Part shown: positions 43,823 through 53,190 of the stretch, piece after piece
Layout: each line of letters begins with the position of its first letter
How positions within the stretch are numbered: the first letter of the stretch is position 1
DNA from: TOLSYN sp963849065
Lineage (GTDB): Bacteria; Acidobacteriota; Terriglobia; Terriglobales; Acidobacteriaceae
Assembly: GCA_963849065.1 (NCBI GenBank)
Contig: CAWKFM010000005.1
Coordinates: 1-64,000 of the forward strand
Direction of reading: 5' to 3'
Length of the DNA: 64,000 nucleotides
Made by a program: the position numbers and the translations under genes
Notes under the pieces: generated by a model
Database searches by the model: none
What the model saw: only the letters and a program-made list of their open reading frames with translations
Told to the model about the DNA's origin: nothing

Positions 43823-44653
43823 CTACTTTCCATTCCAGAACTCCAGTTCCGGCGCCTGCTCGATCACTCCGCACTCGGCGGCCAGCTCGAAATAACGGGC
43901 CAAACCCTTCCTGCACTCCGCGTCCAGCTGGTAGTGGATGTTCTCCTGCAGGTAGCGGACGATCTCTGCCTCCGCCAATCCCATCCGTCGCGCCCACTCT
44001 CGCGCAATCGCCGCCACGCTTTCCGGCCTCAGTCCGTGGTCGCGCGAGCGCCGGAAGATCCCTGCCAGATCCAATCCCTCGCGCATCTCCGCCAGTGCCG
44101 CCTTGCGCACCGCCCACACCGCGAACACAAACGGCAGTCCCGTCTTCTCGCGCCAAACCTCGGCCAGGTCGTAGGCATACAGGCCGTCGGTCTGCACCAT
44201 CATCGCCGGATCGCCGATCAGCAGCGCGGCATCGCACTCGGCCAGCATCGGCCCCAGCAGGGGAGCCATCGGCCTCAGCTCGCGCCGTCCCCCAAAGAAC
44301 TTGGTCAGCAGCACCTGCGTCAGCCCCACCGAGGTTCGCGATGACGTATCCACGGCCACCGTGCGGATCTCCTCGATTGGCCGCTTGCTCACCAGCTGGA
44401 TCGACCGCACCTTGTTCCGCGCCGCAATCGCCACATCCGGAAGCACTACCAGCCCGGCAATCTCCGCCGTGGTAATCACCGGAATGATGCCGATATCGGC
44501 CTCGCCCGCGCGTAGCGCCTGGGCGCACAGCGAGGGCACGGTGTAGGCAATCTCAAAATTCTCCAGAATCTCCTGCGAAGGCTGGTGCACAAAGTCCCAC
44601 ATTAGCGGGGCGGTATTCAAAAACGAGATCGCCGAAATCTTCAGTGCGCGCAT
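43823..44653 (-). CDS. mqnA: Chorismate dehydratase MqnA, menaquinone (futalosine) pathway
   Basis: 276 residues from the ATG at 44653. The opening KISAISFLNTAPLMW and the later SSRTSVGLTQVLL, LLIGDPAM and YDLAEVWREKTGLPFVFA segments are characteristic of MqnA, a periplasmic-binding-protein-like enzyme that converts chorismate to 3-enolpyruvylbenzoate, the first step of the futalosine route. Typical length, cytosolic. Upstream in-frame residues to 44692 run through a palindromic repeat and are not considered coding. No other mqn gene is in the window. Confidence 0.9.
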   Translation of the reverse strand: MRALKISAISFLNTAPLMWDFVHQPSQEILENFEIAYTVPSLCAQALRAGEADIGIIPVITTAEIAGLVVLPDVAIAARNKVRSIQLVSKRPIEEIRTVAVDTSSRTSVGLTQVLLTKFFGGRRELRPMAPLLGPMLAECDAALLIGDPAMMVQTDGLYAYDLAEVWREKTGLPFVFAVWAVRKAALAEMREGLDLAGIFRRSRDHGLRPESVAAIAREWARRMGLAEAEIVRYLQENIHYQLDAECRKGLARYFELAAECGVIEQAPELEFWNGK

Positions 44654-44679
44654 GACTGATGGTATCAAGCAGCTGCCCC

Positions 44680-44727
44680 GGGTGGGGCCCATTCAAGCCG
44701 TCCTTTGGCTTGAGTGGGGTAGTTGCC
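44680..44727. repeat. Intergenic palindromic repeat, copy 1
   Basis: Stem TTCAAGCC/GGCTTGA inside a GGCCCA...TGGGGTAGTTG frame; between divergent mqnA and dprA. Confidence 0.7.
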
Positions 44728-44844
44728 CTTGCTCTTGAATTTGTATTCGCTCCCGGATTCGTATTTTCCCGTGACTCGCCCGCCGCAGTCCGCTACGCCT
44801 CTATCCTTATTATTGCTGCTAGTTATTCGGGAAGCCGTCTCTTT

Positions 44845-46009
44845 ATGCCTGACGTCACCACTCCCTCCGCCCGCGACCGCTACACGCTCGCCCTGGCCTT
44901 TACTCCGCAGCTGGGACCCACCCGCGTCCGCCGCCTCTTCGAGCGCATCCCTGAGGTGGAGGCTATCTTCCGCGCCCCGCTCACTGAACTGGAAGCCGCC
45001 GGCCTGCCCGCTGCCAGCGCCCAGGCCATCGCCCTCGGAGACTCGCTCCGTCTCGCCGACGAGGAGCTGAAAAAGCTCGCCAAATCCCCCGGCGTCTCGC
45101 TGGTCACCCTCGGCTCGGAGTTCTACCCCGCCCACCTGGCCGAAATCTACGACCCGCCGCTCGTCCTCTACGTGCGCGGCGATGGCCCGCATCCTGCTCG
45201 ACCCTGCCATCGCCGTCATCGGCACCCGCCATGCCCACGCCCTACGTCCTGGGCATGGCCGAGCGGCTCTCCGAAGACCTGGCCAACTGCGGACTGGTCA
45301 TCATCAGCGGCATGGCCCGCGGCATCGACTCCATCGCCCACAAGGGAGCCATCCAGGCCCGCGGACGCACCATTGCCGTCTTCGGCACCGGAGTCGATAT
45401 CATCTATCCCCGCGAAAACCGCAAGCTCAGCGAGCAGATCCTCGAACTGGGCGGCCCCTGGTCAGTGAATTTCCGCTCGGCACCGGCCCCAATCCCCACA
45501 ATTTACCGTTGCGCAACCGCATCATCAGCGGCCTCTCGCGCGGAGTTCTCGTGGTCGAAGCCGGAGAATTCAGCGGCACCCGCATCACCAGTCGCTGCGC
45601 CCTGGAGCCGTGCAGGGAAGTCTTCGCCGTCCCCGGCAATGTGACCAACAAACTTGCCTGGACGCCCAACACCCTCATCAAGCAGGGAGCCAAGCTGGCT
45701 GCCACCTGGGAGGATGTCTTCGAGGAACTCCCCACCGAAATCCGCCTCCAGCTCCAGCAGCGTCAATCCCAGCTCCCGCCGCCGCGCGCCGCATCCCTTT
45801 TTGATCCGCCCCCTGCCGCCGAACTCCCCGCCCCGCAGCAAAAGGTCTTCTCCGCCATCAAGTGTGACGCTTCCATTCACATCGACGAGCTCATCGAGCG
45901 CTTCGACTCCGCGCTCTCCAGCTCGGAGATCTTCACCGCCCTGTTCGAACTCGAACTCAGCAACAAAATCCGCCAGCTCCCCGGCAAAAACTACGTCCGC
46001 GTCTTCTGA
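44845..46009 (+). pseudogene. dprA: DNA-processing protein DprA, three frameshifts
   Basis: DprA loads RecA on incoming single-stranded DNA in natural transformation. The frame from the ATG at 44845 gives the N-terminal SAM-like domain and ends in LVLYVRGDG. The Rossmann fold continues in a second frame (RILLDPAIAVIGTR), then a third (MAERLSEDLANCGLVIISGM through GVDIIYPREN), then back (LVSEFPLGTGPNPHNLPLRN to the C-terminal winged helix ending NYVRVF). The shifts lie near 45187, 45229 and 45463, each beside a run of C. All conserved motifs are present once the frames are joined. Either a recent pseudogene or base-calling errors in C-runs; the flanking genes are intact. Confidence 0.85.
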
Positions 46010-46049
46010 TGATGTCGAGTGCCGCGGGTGGCAGCGCAGCGTGACCCGA

Positions 46050-46095
46050 GGGTGCCCCATATCTGCCCGTCTTTGGCAGATGTGGGGTAGTTGAC
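46050..46095. repeat. Intergenic palindromic repeat, copy 2
   Basis: GGTGCCCCAT-ATCTGCC-loop-GGCAGAT-GTGGGGTAGTTG; after dprA. Confidence 0.75.
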
Positions 46096-46133
46096 TTGGC
46101 TCTTGCTGTTGTTTTTGCCTTTGCTTCTGAATG

Positions 46134-46160
46134 GTCATTCTGAGCGCAGCGAAGAACCCC
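46134..46160 (+). repeat. Interspersed repeat of the GTCATCCTGAGCGAAGCGAA type
   Basis: Matches a copy at 55486-55511 with several differences; this motif is familiar as a scattered intergenic sequence in several bacterial phyla. Confidence 0.5.
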
Positions 46161-46392
46161 AGCGCCGTCCAAATCTCCTGCTCTGCTCCAAAGGCATTTC
46201 AGCCACAACCCCGCCTTTCGGCCCTCCCTCCCGCACAAAAAGTAACCCTCCCCGCAGTTCCCTAATGGAATCAATGCAATACCAGTCCCGCCGCGGCCTT
46301 GGCACGGCCTTTCCCACACCCCCGAATTTTGCCATGCGCCGTCCTTCGTGCTAGGTTACGTTCCAGTTTGCTAGTTTCGGAAGAGGGTTCCA

Positions 46393-49023
46393 TTGTCTAA
46401 AGGTTTGGTCATCGTCGAGTCGCCTGCCAAGGCCAAGACGATTCAGAAGTATCTCGGCCCCGGTTACGAGGTGGAAGCCTCCCTCGGTCATATTAAGGAT
46501 CTGCCCAAGAAGGGTCTCGGCGTCGATGTCGATAACGATTTTGCCACCGAGTATGAGGTCATTCCCGGCAAAGAGAAGGTGGTCGCCCAACTCAAAAAGC
46601 TGGCCCGCTCCGCCGACGCCATCTACCTTGCGCCCGATCCTGACCGCGAAGGCGAAGCCATCGCCGCCCATCTGGCCGAAGAGCTAGGCAGCAACAACGA
46701 CGGAGGCCGCAGCCGCAAAAAGGAAGCTAAGCCCGTCCATCGCGTCACCTTCAACGAAATCACCAAAAAGGCCGTGCAGGAAGCCTTCGCCCATCCTCGC
46801 GAGATCGACTGGAACCTGGTCGATGCCCAGCAGACCCGCCGCATCCTCGACCGCCTCGTCGGCTTCCAGGTCTCGCCCCTGCTGTGGGACAAGGTCCGCC
46901 GCGGCCTTTCCGCCGGACGCGTTCAGACCGTCGCCCTCCGCCTCATCGTCGAGCGCGAGCGCGAGATCCAGAAGTTCGAGAAGAAGGAATACTGGACGCT
47001 CGATGCCCGTCTCCACGCCGCGAAAGCGCCCCACTTCGACGCCCGCTTCATCGGCATCAACGGCGAAAAGCTGGAGGTTAATAACGAAGAGGAATCGCAG
47101 CGCATTGTCGATGCCCTGCAAGCCGCCTCGTGGGCCGTCCAGTCCGTCAAGCGCGCCGAGCGCCGCCGCAATCCGCTGCCGCCATTCACCACCTCCAAGT
47201 TCCAGCAGGACGCCTCGCGCAAGCTCGGCATGAGCGTCAAGCGCGCCATGATGGTCGCCCAGCGCCTCTATGAAGGCGTCGAACTCGGCTCCGAAGGCAC
47301 CGTCGGCCTCATCACCTACATGCGTACCGACTCGGTCCGCGTCTCCAACGACGCCCTCGCCGAGGCACGCACCCTCATCGAGCGCGACTTTGGCGCTCCT
47401 TTCATGCCCGCCGAGCCCAACGTCTACAAGAGCAAGGCGCAGAACACCCAGGACGCCCACGAAGCCATCCGTCCCAGCTCCGTCCTGCGCACTCCGGACG
47501 AAGTTCATTCCTTCCTGCAGGAAGACGAGTTCAAGGTTTACAAGCTCATCTGGCAGCGCTTCGTCGCCAGCCAGATGACCGCGGCGATCTTCGACCAGAC
47601 CACGGTCGATATCGAGGCCATCCCTTCGGCGAATGCGGCCTCCCGCTACAACTTCCGTGTCACCGGCTCGGTCCAGAAGTTCGAAGGCTTCCTCAAGGTT
47701 TACGAAGAAGCCAAGGAATCCAAGGACGAGGAAGACGAGTCGCTCAAGCACAAGCTGCCGCCGCTGGAAGAGGGCCAGTCTCTGCGCCTCGAATCGCTCC
47801 ACCCCGAGCAGCATTTCACCGAGCCGCCTCCGCGCTTCAACGAAGCCTCGCTGGTCAAGGAACTGGAAGAGCGCGGCATCGGCCGTCCCTCCACCTACGC
47901 CGCCATCATGAGCACCATCGTCGATCGCGGCTACGTGCAGAAGACCGCCGGACGCGGCGGAAAGTTCTTTCCCACGGAGATCGGCTTCGTCGTCACCGAA
48001 CTGCTGGTCGAGAACCTCAAGGACATCTTCGACTACCAGTTCACCGCCCGCATGGAGGAGGAACTCGACGAGATCGAAGAGGGCAAAACCAAGTGGACCG
48101 TCGCCCTGCGCGAGTTCTACACCAAGTTCGAGGAGGACCTCGAATACGCCGGCGAGCACATGGAAAACGTCAAGCGCATGGAGAAGGCCACCGACCAGAA
48201 GTGTGAGCGATGCGGCGCCCCTCTGGTCCTTAAATGGGGCAAGCACGGCTCCTTCTTCGCCTGCTCCACCTTTGACAAGAAGGACCCCAACTCCTGCACC
48301 TTCACCAAGGAAAATCCCATCAACCTCACCGACCTGGGTGACGCCGAAATCTCCTCCAATAACGAAGAGGAGTTCTGCGAAAACTGCGGCAAGCCCATGG
48401 TCCTCAAGCGCGGACGCTTCGGCACCTTCATGGCCTGCACCGGCTATCCCGAGTGCAAAACCACCCGCCGCCTCGACTCCGTGCAGAAGAAGCCCGACAC
48501 CCCGCTCGACGAAAAATGTCCCGAGTGCGGACGCAACCTCCTGCTGCGCAACGGCCGCTTCGGCGAGTTCGTCTCCTGCTCCGGCTATCCCGAGTGCAAA
48601 TACATCAAGCAGAACCTGATCGGCGTCAAGTGTCCCACGTGCAAAACCGGCGAGATCGTCGAAAAGAAAGCGCGTCGCGGAAACTTCTTCTACGGCTGCA
48701 GCCGCTACCCCGAGTGCGACTTCACCGCGCCCACCAAGCCGATCGCCGAGTCCTGCCCCTCATGCGGCAGCCCCTACCTGCTGGAGAAAGTGACGAAGGA
48801 AGGAACCTTCCTCATCTGCCCCAACAGCAAAGCTCCGTCCAAATCTAAAACCGCAGCCAAAACCGCCGCCACTAGGGCAGCCAAGTCGGCCAAAGCCGGT
48901 GCGAAGGCCAAGGCAAAGGTCGCCGTGGCACAGGCCCCCGCCGTCGAGCCCGGCTCCTGCGATTTCTCCAAGAAGATCGCCGAACCGCAACCCGAGTCCG
49001 AGCCCGCCCCCACGCTCGCTTAA
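46393..49023 (+). CDS. topA: DNA topoisomerase I
   Basis: 876 residues. TOPRIM domain at the N-terminus (VIVESPAKAKTIQKYLG; acidic DPDREGEAIAAH), the decatenation domains, and the active-site tyrosine in GLITYMRTDS (about residue 308). The C-terminus has a series of zinc-ribbon modules, CERCG, CENCG, CPECG, CPTCK and CPSCG, each with its partner cysteines, then a Lys/Ala tail. Relaxes negative supercoils by a type IA mechanism. Start is TTG after GGAAGAGGG; no in-frame ATG lies at a suitable place. Intact and typical length. Confidence 0.95.
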   Translation: MSKGLVIVESPAKAKTIQKYLGPGYEVEASLGHIKDLPKKGLGVDVDNDFATEYEVIPGKEKVVAQLKKLARSADAIYLAPDPDREGEAIAAHLAEELGSNNDGGRSRKKEAKPVHRVTFNEITKKAVQEAFAHPREIDWNLVDAQQTRRILDRLVGFQVSPLLWDKVRRGLSAGRVQTVALRLIVEREREIQKFEKKEYWTLDARLHAAKAPHFDARFIGINGEKLEVNNEEESQRIVDALQAASWAVQSVKRAERRRNPLPPFTTSKFQQDASRKLGMSVKRAMMVAQRLYEGVELGSEGTVGLITYMRTDSVRVSNDALAEARTLIERDFGAPFMPAEPNVYKSKAQNTQDAHEAIRPSSVLRTPDEVHSFLQEDEFKVYKLIWQRFVASQMTAAIFDQTTVDIEAIPSANAASRYNFRVTGSVQKFEGFLKVYEEAKESKDEEDESLKHKLPPLEEGQSLRLESLHPEQHFTEPPPRFNEASLVKELEERGIGRPSTYAAIMSTIVDRGYVQKTAGRGGKFFPTEIGFVVTELLVENLKDIFDYQFTARMEEELDEIEEGKTKWTVALREFYTKFEEDLEYAGEHMENVKRMEKATDQKCERCGAPLVLKWGKHGSFFACSTFDKKDPNSCTFTKENPINLTDLGDAEISSNNEEEFCENCGKPMVLKRGRFGTFMACTGYPECKTTRRLDSVQKKPDTPLDEKCPECGRNLLLRNGRFGEFVSCSGYPECKYIKQNLIGVKCPTCKTGEIVEKKARRGNFFYGCSRYPECDFTAPTKPIAESCPSCGSPYLLEKVTKEGTFLICPNSKAPSKSKTAAKTAATRAAKSAKAGAKAKAKVAVAQAPAVEPGSCDFSKKIAEPQPESEPAPTLA

Positions 49024-49024
49024 C

Positions 49025-49060
49025 GAAATTTGGTGGTGTCTTAGGACACTACCAAATTTC
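49025..49060 (+). terminator. Strong hairpin immediately after topA
   Basis: A 16-bp stem (GAAATTTGGTGGTGTC / GACACTACCAAATTTC, one G-U) with a TTAG loop begins 2 bases after the stop. No T-run; probable terminator or mRNA-stabilising hairpin. It overlaps the 3' end of the opposite gene. Confidence 0.65.
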
Positions 49061-50876
49061 CACGGTGCCCCATTTCTGCCTTCTTTTGGCAGAAGTGGGG
49101 TAGTTGACCCTGCTGTTGTTCCTCAGGTGGTGCACACGATCTGTTTTGTGTCCGCGCCCGCTCTAACGCCTGCTGTGCTCCCGGAGTATCCGGATGCAGC
49201 CGCAGCTCCTCTTCAAATTCGGCGATTGCCCCTGCCTTATTGCCCTCGTCGAGCAGCGCCTGGCCCAGCGCAAGATGCGCATACGGCTCGGTGGGCTCCA
49301 TGGCCAGCGCCTGGCGAGCCGCCAACTCGCCCTCCTTCGCCTTGCCGATTCGCAGCTTGACGCTGGCCAGGAAGAGCCAGCGCTTCACATCCGGGGCCAG
49401 CTGCGCGGATTGTTCAAAGCAGCGCTCGGCCGTGGCATTGTCGCCGGTCTCCCAGGCCGCGCGTCCACGGTCGAAAAGAGCTTCGGCGTTGTCCGGTTCC
49501 TGCTGCAGCACCGGGTCCAGAATCCGGATCGCTGCGTCATACTGCCTGTGCTCCATCAGCACCACACTCAGGTCCAGCTGCGCGGCCAGGTTGTCTGGCG
49601 TGATGCTGAGGATGCGCCGATACAGCGTCAGGTCGCTCTGCCACCAGGACTCGTATCCCACGGTTGCCGCCGCCGAAGCGCCCACCAGCAGCACCGCGAT
49701 CAGCCCCCGCAGCCGGACTCCGTCCGCGGACTCGGTTCGCGATGCCAGCGACGTGATGGCCGCCGCTACCGCCATGCACAGTCCGATGGTCGGCATGTAC
49801 AGGTAGCGGTCGTGCACAATTTCAAACGGCACAAAAACTTTCAGATACATCACCGGCGCCAGCGGTACCACGGTCCACGCCAGGCACACCAGGTAGAGCC
49901 GCCGGTCCGTTGCCTTGCGCAGCAGCCACGAGAGGCCCGCAGCCAGCACAATCAGCGCCAGCAGCGGCCACAGGAATCCGGGAGAGCTTGCCGAGTGCAC
50001 GAACGCGAATGCGTAGGACGGAGTCATCTCCACCGGAAAAACCATGTCCCGCAGGTAGAAGGCGATGGCCGCCGGCCAGGTCAAAATCATATCGGCCGTG
50101 GTGGCGCCGGAGAGCGGATGCGAGAAGCCATGCAGGATATGGCTGCGGACGGCCAGAAAGGCGAAGGCCTCGGCCCAGAAAGCTGCCAGCGCGGCCAGTT
50201 GGCTGCGCCAGCGCCGTGCGGCGCCGGGCAGCAGCAGAAAGGCCGAAAGCATCGCCGGCAGCACCACCGCCATGTCCTTGGTCAGCAGCGCCGCTGCGCC
50301 GGACGCCAGCGCCGCTGCCAGCCATGCCGCGGACTCGCCCTTGCGCCAGTGCAGGTAGGCCACGGCTGAGGCCAGCACGAAAGCCGTCATCAACGGGTCG
50401 CCCGCCGCCGAGATCCAGCTCACGGCCTCCACGTGCGTGGGATGCACCGCATAGAGGGCGGCGGCGAAAAAAGCCGTCGCGGTGTCGCGCAGCAGCTGCC
50501 GCGCCAGGGCGAAGACCAGCAGCACGCACAGCAGGTTCAGCAGTACGCTGCCGGCATGCCATCCCCATGCGCTGGTGCCGATCATGGCATACATTAGCCG
50601 CTGGTAGAGCGCGGTGAACGGACGATAGAAATTCGAGCCGTGCAGGCTCGAAAGGTCGGTGGTGAAGTACTGCGGCACTCGCGACCAGCTGTCGATCACC
50701 GAATTCTGGAGGACGGTTCTGCGGTCTTCGTACACCAGGTTGTAGGTCAGGCTCAGGCCGTGGACCGCCAGCGCCAGCAGTGCCAGCCACAGCTGCGCCA
50801 CGCCCCCGCGCTCCAGGGATTTGTCGAACGACGTGCGATCGGAAACAGCGGAGCGACTCTCTCTCGTAGCCGACAT
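49041..50876 (-). CDS. TMTC-like multi-pass membrane protein with TPR repeats
   Basis: 611 residues from the ATG at 50876 (GGGAGAG upstream). The first 400 residues hold about eleven membrane segments with a GT-C glycosyltransferase look (acidic loop VYEDRRTVLQN after the first segment; HPTHVEAVSWISAAGDPL). The C-terminal 200 residues are tetratricopeptide repeats (PDNAEALFDRGRAAWETGDN, AHLALGQALLDEGNKAGAI). This is the layout of TMTC-type O-mannosyltransferases and bacterial relatives; donor and acceptor are unknown. The last about 20 codons (LPHFCQKKAEMGHR) are supplied by an intergenic palindromic repeat, so the natural stop was probably lost. Confidence 0.75.
   Translation of the reverse strand: MSATRESRSAVSDRTSFDKSLERGGVAQLWLALLALAVHGLSLTYNLVYEDRRTVLQNSVIDSWSRVPQYFTTDLSSLHGSNFYRPFTALYQRLMYAMIGTSAWGWHAGSVLLNLLCVLLVFALARQLLRDTATAFFAAALYAVHPTHVEAVSWISAAGDPLMTAFVLASAVAYLHWRKGESAAWLAAALASGAAALLTKDMAVVLPAMLSAFLLLPGAARRWRSQLAALAAFWAEAFAFLAVRSHILHGFSHPLSGATTADMILTWPAAIAFYLRDMVFPVEMTPSYAFAFVHSASSPGFLWPLLALIVLAAGLSWLLRKATDRRLYLVCLAWTVVPLAPVMYLKVFVPFEIVHDRYLYMPTIGLCMAVAAAITSLASRTESADGVRLRGLIAVLLVGASAAATVGYESWWQSDLTLYRRILSITPDNLAAQLDLSVVLMEHRQYDAAIRILDPVLQQEPDNAEALFDRGRAAWETGDNATAERCFEQSAQLAPDVKRWLFLASVKLRIGKAKEGELAARQALAMEPTEPYAHLALGQALLDEGNKAGAIAEFEEELRLHPDTPGAQQALERARTQNRSCAPPEEQQQGQLPHFCQKKAEMGHRGNLVVS
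49064..49108. repeat. Intergenic palindromic repeat, copy 3 (translated)
   Basis: GGTGCCCCAT-TTCTGCC-loop-GGCAGAA-GTGGGGTAGTTG. It lies inside the 3' end of the TMTC-like gene and encodes its C-terminal residues. Confidence 0.75.
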
Positions 50877-51042
50877 TAGACTGACTCTCCCGCGAAGGCG
50901 TGCCTGAGGATGGGCGTGATTCTCCAACATCGTAGTCTATTTCGCGCGCGTCTCGCTATGGCGTGCGGAAGGCCGCCGGCCCGGCGATATTACGTTGGGG
51001 AACGCACGTCCTGCCCGGCCATCTGCAGTACAATCCCATCCC

Positions 51043-51783
51043 ATGCCCCTCAAGCAATCCGAGGCCATCGTCCTCCTCACCTATCCTCTGCGCGAGGCCG
51101 ACCTGCTGGTCACCCTCTTCACCCGCTTGGAGGGAAAAATCAAGGGCGTCGCCAAATCCGCCAAACGCTCCCGCAAGCGCTTCGGCGGAGCGCTGGAACC
51201 CCTCACGTGCGTCCGTGCCTACTGGCAGGACCGCGCGGGCAGCGATCTCTCGCGCCTCGAATCCTGCGACGTGCTGCTCTCGCCGCTCTCGGCGCCCATG
51301 GATTACCCTCGCCTGGTCGCCCTTACCCACATTGCAGAAATGCTCGACGAACTCCTCCCCGGCGGCGAGCCCAACGACGGCATCTTCCGCCTCGCCTGGG
51401 CGGTCCTTCAGTCGCTCGAAAGCGGCCCCATCTGGTTGCCCATCGCCTACTTCGATCTCTGGATGCTCCGCCTCATGGGCTTTCTCCCTCCGCTCGACCA
51501 GTGCATCGAGTGCGCCGCCCCGCTCGCCGGCCAGCCCGCCTTCTTCCACGCCCTCTGCGACGGTCTCACCTGCAGCGCTCACCGCCGCATCGCCAGCTCG
51601 GAAATGTCCGTCGAATCCCGCTCGCTCGCCGCCCTTATCTTTCGCAACCCCGTCGGACGCATCGCCAGCGAGCCCACTCCCACCTCGCGCCTAGCCGACC
51701 TCCGCAAATTCCTCATGCAGATCCTCCACCGCCACCTCGATCGCCACCTCCAAACCGCCGCCCAGCTCGATCGCCTGGACTAA
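51043..51783 (+). CDS. recO: DNA repair protein RecO
   Basis: 246 residues from the ATG at 51043. N-terminal OB fold (SEAIVLLTYPLREADLLVTLFT; GKIKGVAKSAKRSRKRFGG) and a C-terminal helical domain with a zinc site, CIECAAP and CDGLTCSAH. Works with RecR and RecF to load RecA on gapped DNA and anneal strands. Length is typical. Longer upstream starts overlap the divergent gene's promoter and lack the family sequence. Confidence 0.9.
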   Translation: MPLKQSEAIVLLTYPLREADLLVTLFTRLEGKIKGVAKSAKRSRKRFGGALEPLTCVRAYWQDRAGSDLSRLESCDVLLSPLSAPMDYPRLVALTHIAEMLDELLPGGEPNDGIFRLAWAVLQSLESGPIWLPIAYFDLWMLRLMGFLPPLDQCIECAAPLAGQPAFFHALCDGLTCSAHRRIASSEMSVESRSLAALIFRNPVGRIASEPTPTSRLADLRKFLMQILHRHLDRHLQTAAQLDRLD

Positions 51784-51786
51784 TGC

Positions 51787-51829
51787 GGGTGCCCCATTTC
51801 TGCCCTCTTTTGGCAGAAGTGGGAAGCAA
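51787..51829. repeat. Intergenic palindromic repeat, copy 4
   Basis: Same TTCTGCC/GGCAGAA stem as copy 3, but the right flank reads GTGGGAAGCAAC; between recO and glyQ. Confidence 0.75.
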
Positions 51830-51952
51830 CTCCCTCCACCTCTGCACCGTCTTTGCCGTTGCCTTTGCCCAACCTTGAAACTTTGAAACCTTGAAACTTT
51901 GAAACCTGCCTTACCCACCATTTACAATGTTTCTCCAGATCGGATTTCATAC

Positions 51953-52978
51953 ATGACTGTGCAGCCGTTAACGTTTCAGGAACTTATCCTCAAACTGCAG
52001 GACTTCTGGGCCCGCCAGGGATGCGTCCTCCAGCAGCCCCTCGATGTCGAAGTGGGCGCCGGAACCATGTCGCCGGACACCTTCCTGCGCGTCCTCGGAC
52101 CCAAGCCTTACCGTGTCGCCTACGTGCAGCCCTCGCGCCGTCCCGCCGACGGACGCTACGGCGAGAATCCCAACCGCCTCTACAAGCACACCCAGTACCA
52201 GGTCATCCTCAAGCCGCCGCCAAACAACGTTCAGGAGCTCTACCTCGAGTCCCTTAAGGCCATCGGCATCGACCTTGCCCGTCACGACATCAAGTTTGAA
52301 GAGGACAACTGGGAAGCGCCCACCTTGGCCGCCTGGGGAGTCGGCTGGCAGGTCATGCTCGACGGCCTGGAGATCACCCAGTTCACCTATTTCCAGCAGT
52401 GCGGCGGCATCGACCTCGACCCCATGTGCGCCGAGCTCACCTACGGACTCGAGCGCATCGCCGCCTTCCTCCAGGATGTCGATTCCATCTACGACATCGT
52501 CTGGGTCCACGGCCCGCAGGGCGATGTCACCTACGGAGACATTCGCCTCCCGGACGAGGAGCAGTACTCCGTTTACAACTTCGAAAAGGCCGACGTGGAC
52601 AAGCTCTGGCAGCACCTCAATGCCTACGAAGCCGAATGTCAGGCCCTGGTCAGTGAATACGCAGCCGCCACCGCCGAGCCAAAGAAAGGTTCCAAAGACC
52701 ACGCGCCTGCGGCCGGCAGCGCAGCGTTCCCCGACTTAGTCCCTGCGCCCACGTTCACAGAAATCGAGCGCCGCCGTTTTCCGCTCCTCCCGGCCTACGA
52801 TCTCTGTCTCAAGTGCTCGCACATCTTCAACCTGCTCGATGCCCGCGGCGCCATCAGTGTCACCGAGCGTGTCGGAGTCATCGCCCGTGTGCGCAACCTA
52901 GCCGTCGCCGTCGCCCGCGCCTGGGTCCATCAGCAGTCCGCTGTGAAGGAATCCGCCGCTGTCGCCGCGCCGGTCTAA
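51953..52978 (+). CDS. glyQ: Glycyl-tRNA synthetase alpha subunit
   Basis: 341 residues from the ATG at 51953. Class II catalytic subunit: FWARQGCVLQQPLDVEVGAG, QPSRRPADGRYGENPNRL, LDGLEITQFTYFQQCGG. GlyQ is usually near 300 residues; the extra length is mostly an insertion around residues 235-265 that includes APAAGSAAFPD, encoded by a 33-bp element (52703-52735) also found twice in glyS. The insertion falls in a linker before the C-terminal helical part (FPLLPAYDLCLKCSHIFNLLDARGAISVTER), so activity should survive. Forms an alpha2-beta2 enzyme with glyS, 212 bp downstream. Confidence 0.95.
   Translation: MTVQPLTFQELILKLQDFWARQGCVLQQPLDVEVGAGTMSPDTFLRVLGPKPYRVAYVQPSRRPADGRYGENPNRLYKHTQYQVILKPPPNNVQELYLESLKAIGIDLARHDIKFEEDNWEAPTLAAWGVGWQVMLDGLEITQFTYFQQCGGIDLDPMCAELTYGLERIAAFLQDVDSIYDIVWVHGPQGDVTYGDIRLPDEEQYSVYNFEKADVDKLWQHLNAYEAECQALVSEYAAATAEPKKGSKDHAPAAGSAAFPDLVPAPTFTEIERRRFPLLPAYDLCLKCSHIFNLLDARGAISVTERVGVIARVRNLAVAVARAWVHQQSAVKESAAVAAPV
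52703..52735 (+). repeat. 33-bp in-frame element, copy in glyQ
   Basis: Encodes APAAGSAAFPD; differs from the 53305 copy at only a few bases and is read in the same frame. Confidence 0.7.
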
Positions 52979-52985
52979 AGTTATG

Positions 52986-53030
52986 CGGGTGCCCCATTCA
53001 AGCCCTCTTTTGGCTTGAGTGGGGTAGTTG
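52986..53030. repeat. Intergenic palindromic repeat, copy 5
   Basis: Stem TTCAAGCC/GGCTTGA, as in copy 1, with flanks GGTGCCCCA and TGGGGTAGTTG; between glyQ and glyS. Confidence 0.75.
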
Positions 53031-53074
53031 CTTTTGTACTTGTTCTTGCTGTTGGACGGACCAGAGCGAATGCC

Positions 53075-53120
53075 GGGTGCCCCACCTCCGCCGCCGCTTT
53101 TGCGGCTAAGGTGGGATCAA
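53075..53120. repeat. Intergenic palindromic repeat, copy 6 (divergent)
   Basis: GGTGCCCCACCT-CCGCCGC-loop-GCGGC-TAAGGTGGGATCAACC; between glyQ and glyS, 45 bp after copy 5. Confidence 0.65.
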
Positions 53121-53190
53121 CCAGGCAACCGCTCTAGCAGGCCATGGGCCTCAACATAAGAAATGGAATTAGAAGGAAGCGTCCTCTCTC

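Larger units (their letters stand above)
46010..46392. other. Gap between dprA and topA with three repeat types
   Basis: Contains, in order, a non-coding relative of the glyQ/glyS 33-bp element (about 46018-46048), a palindromic repeat (46050-46095) and one copy of a GTCATTCTGAGCGCAGCGAA-type repeat (46134-46160). The topA promoter must lie in the right part. Confidence 0.6.
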
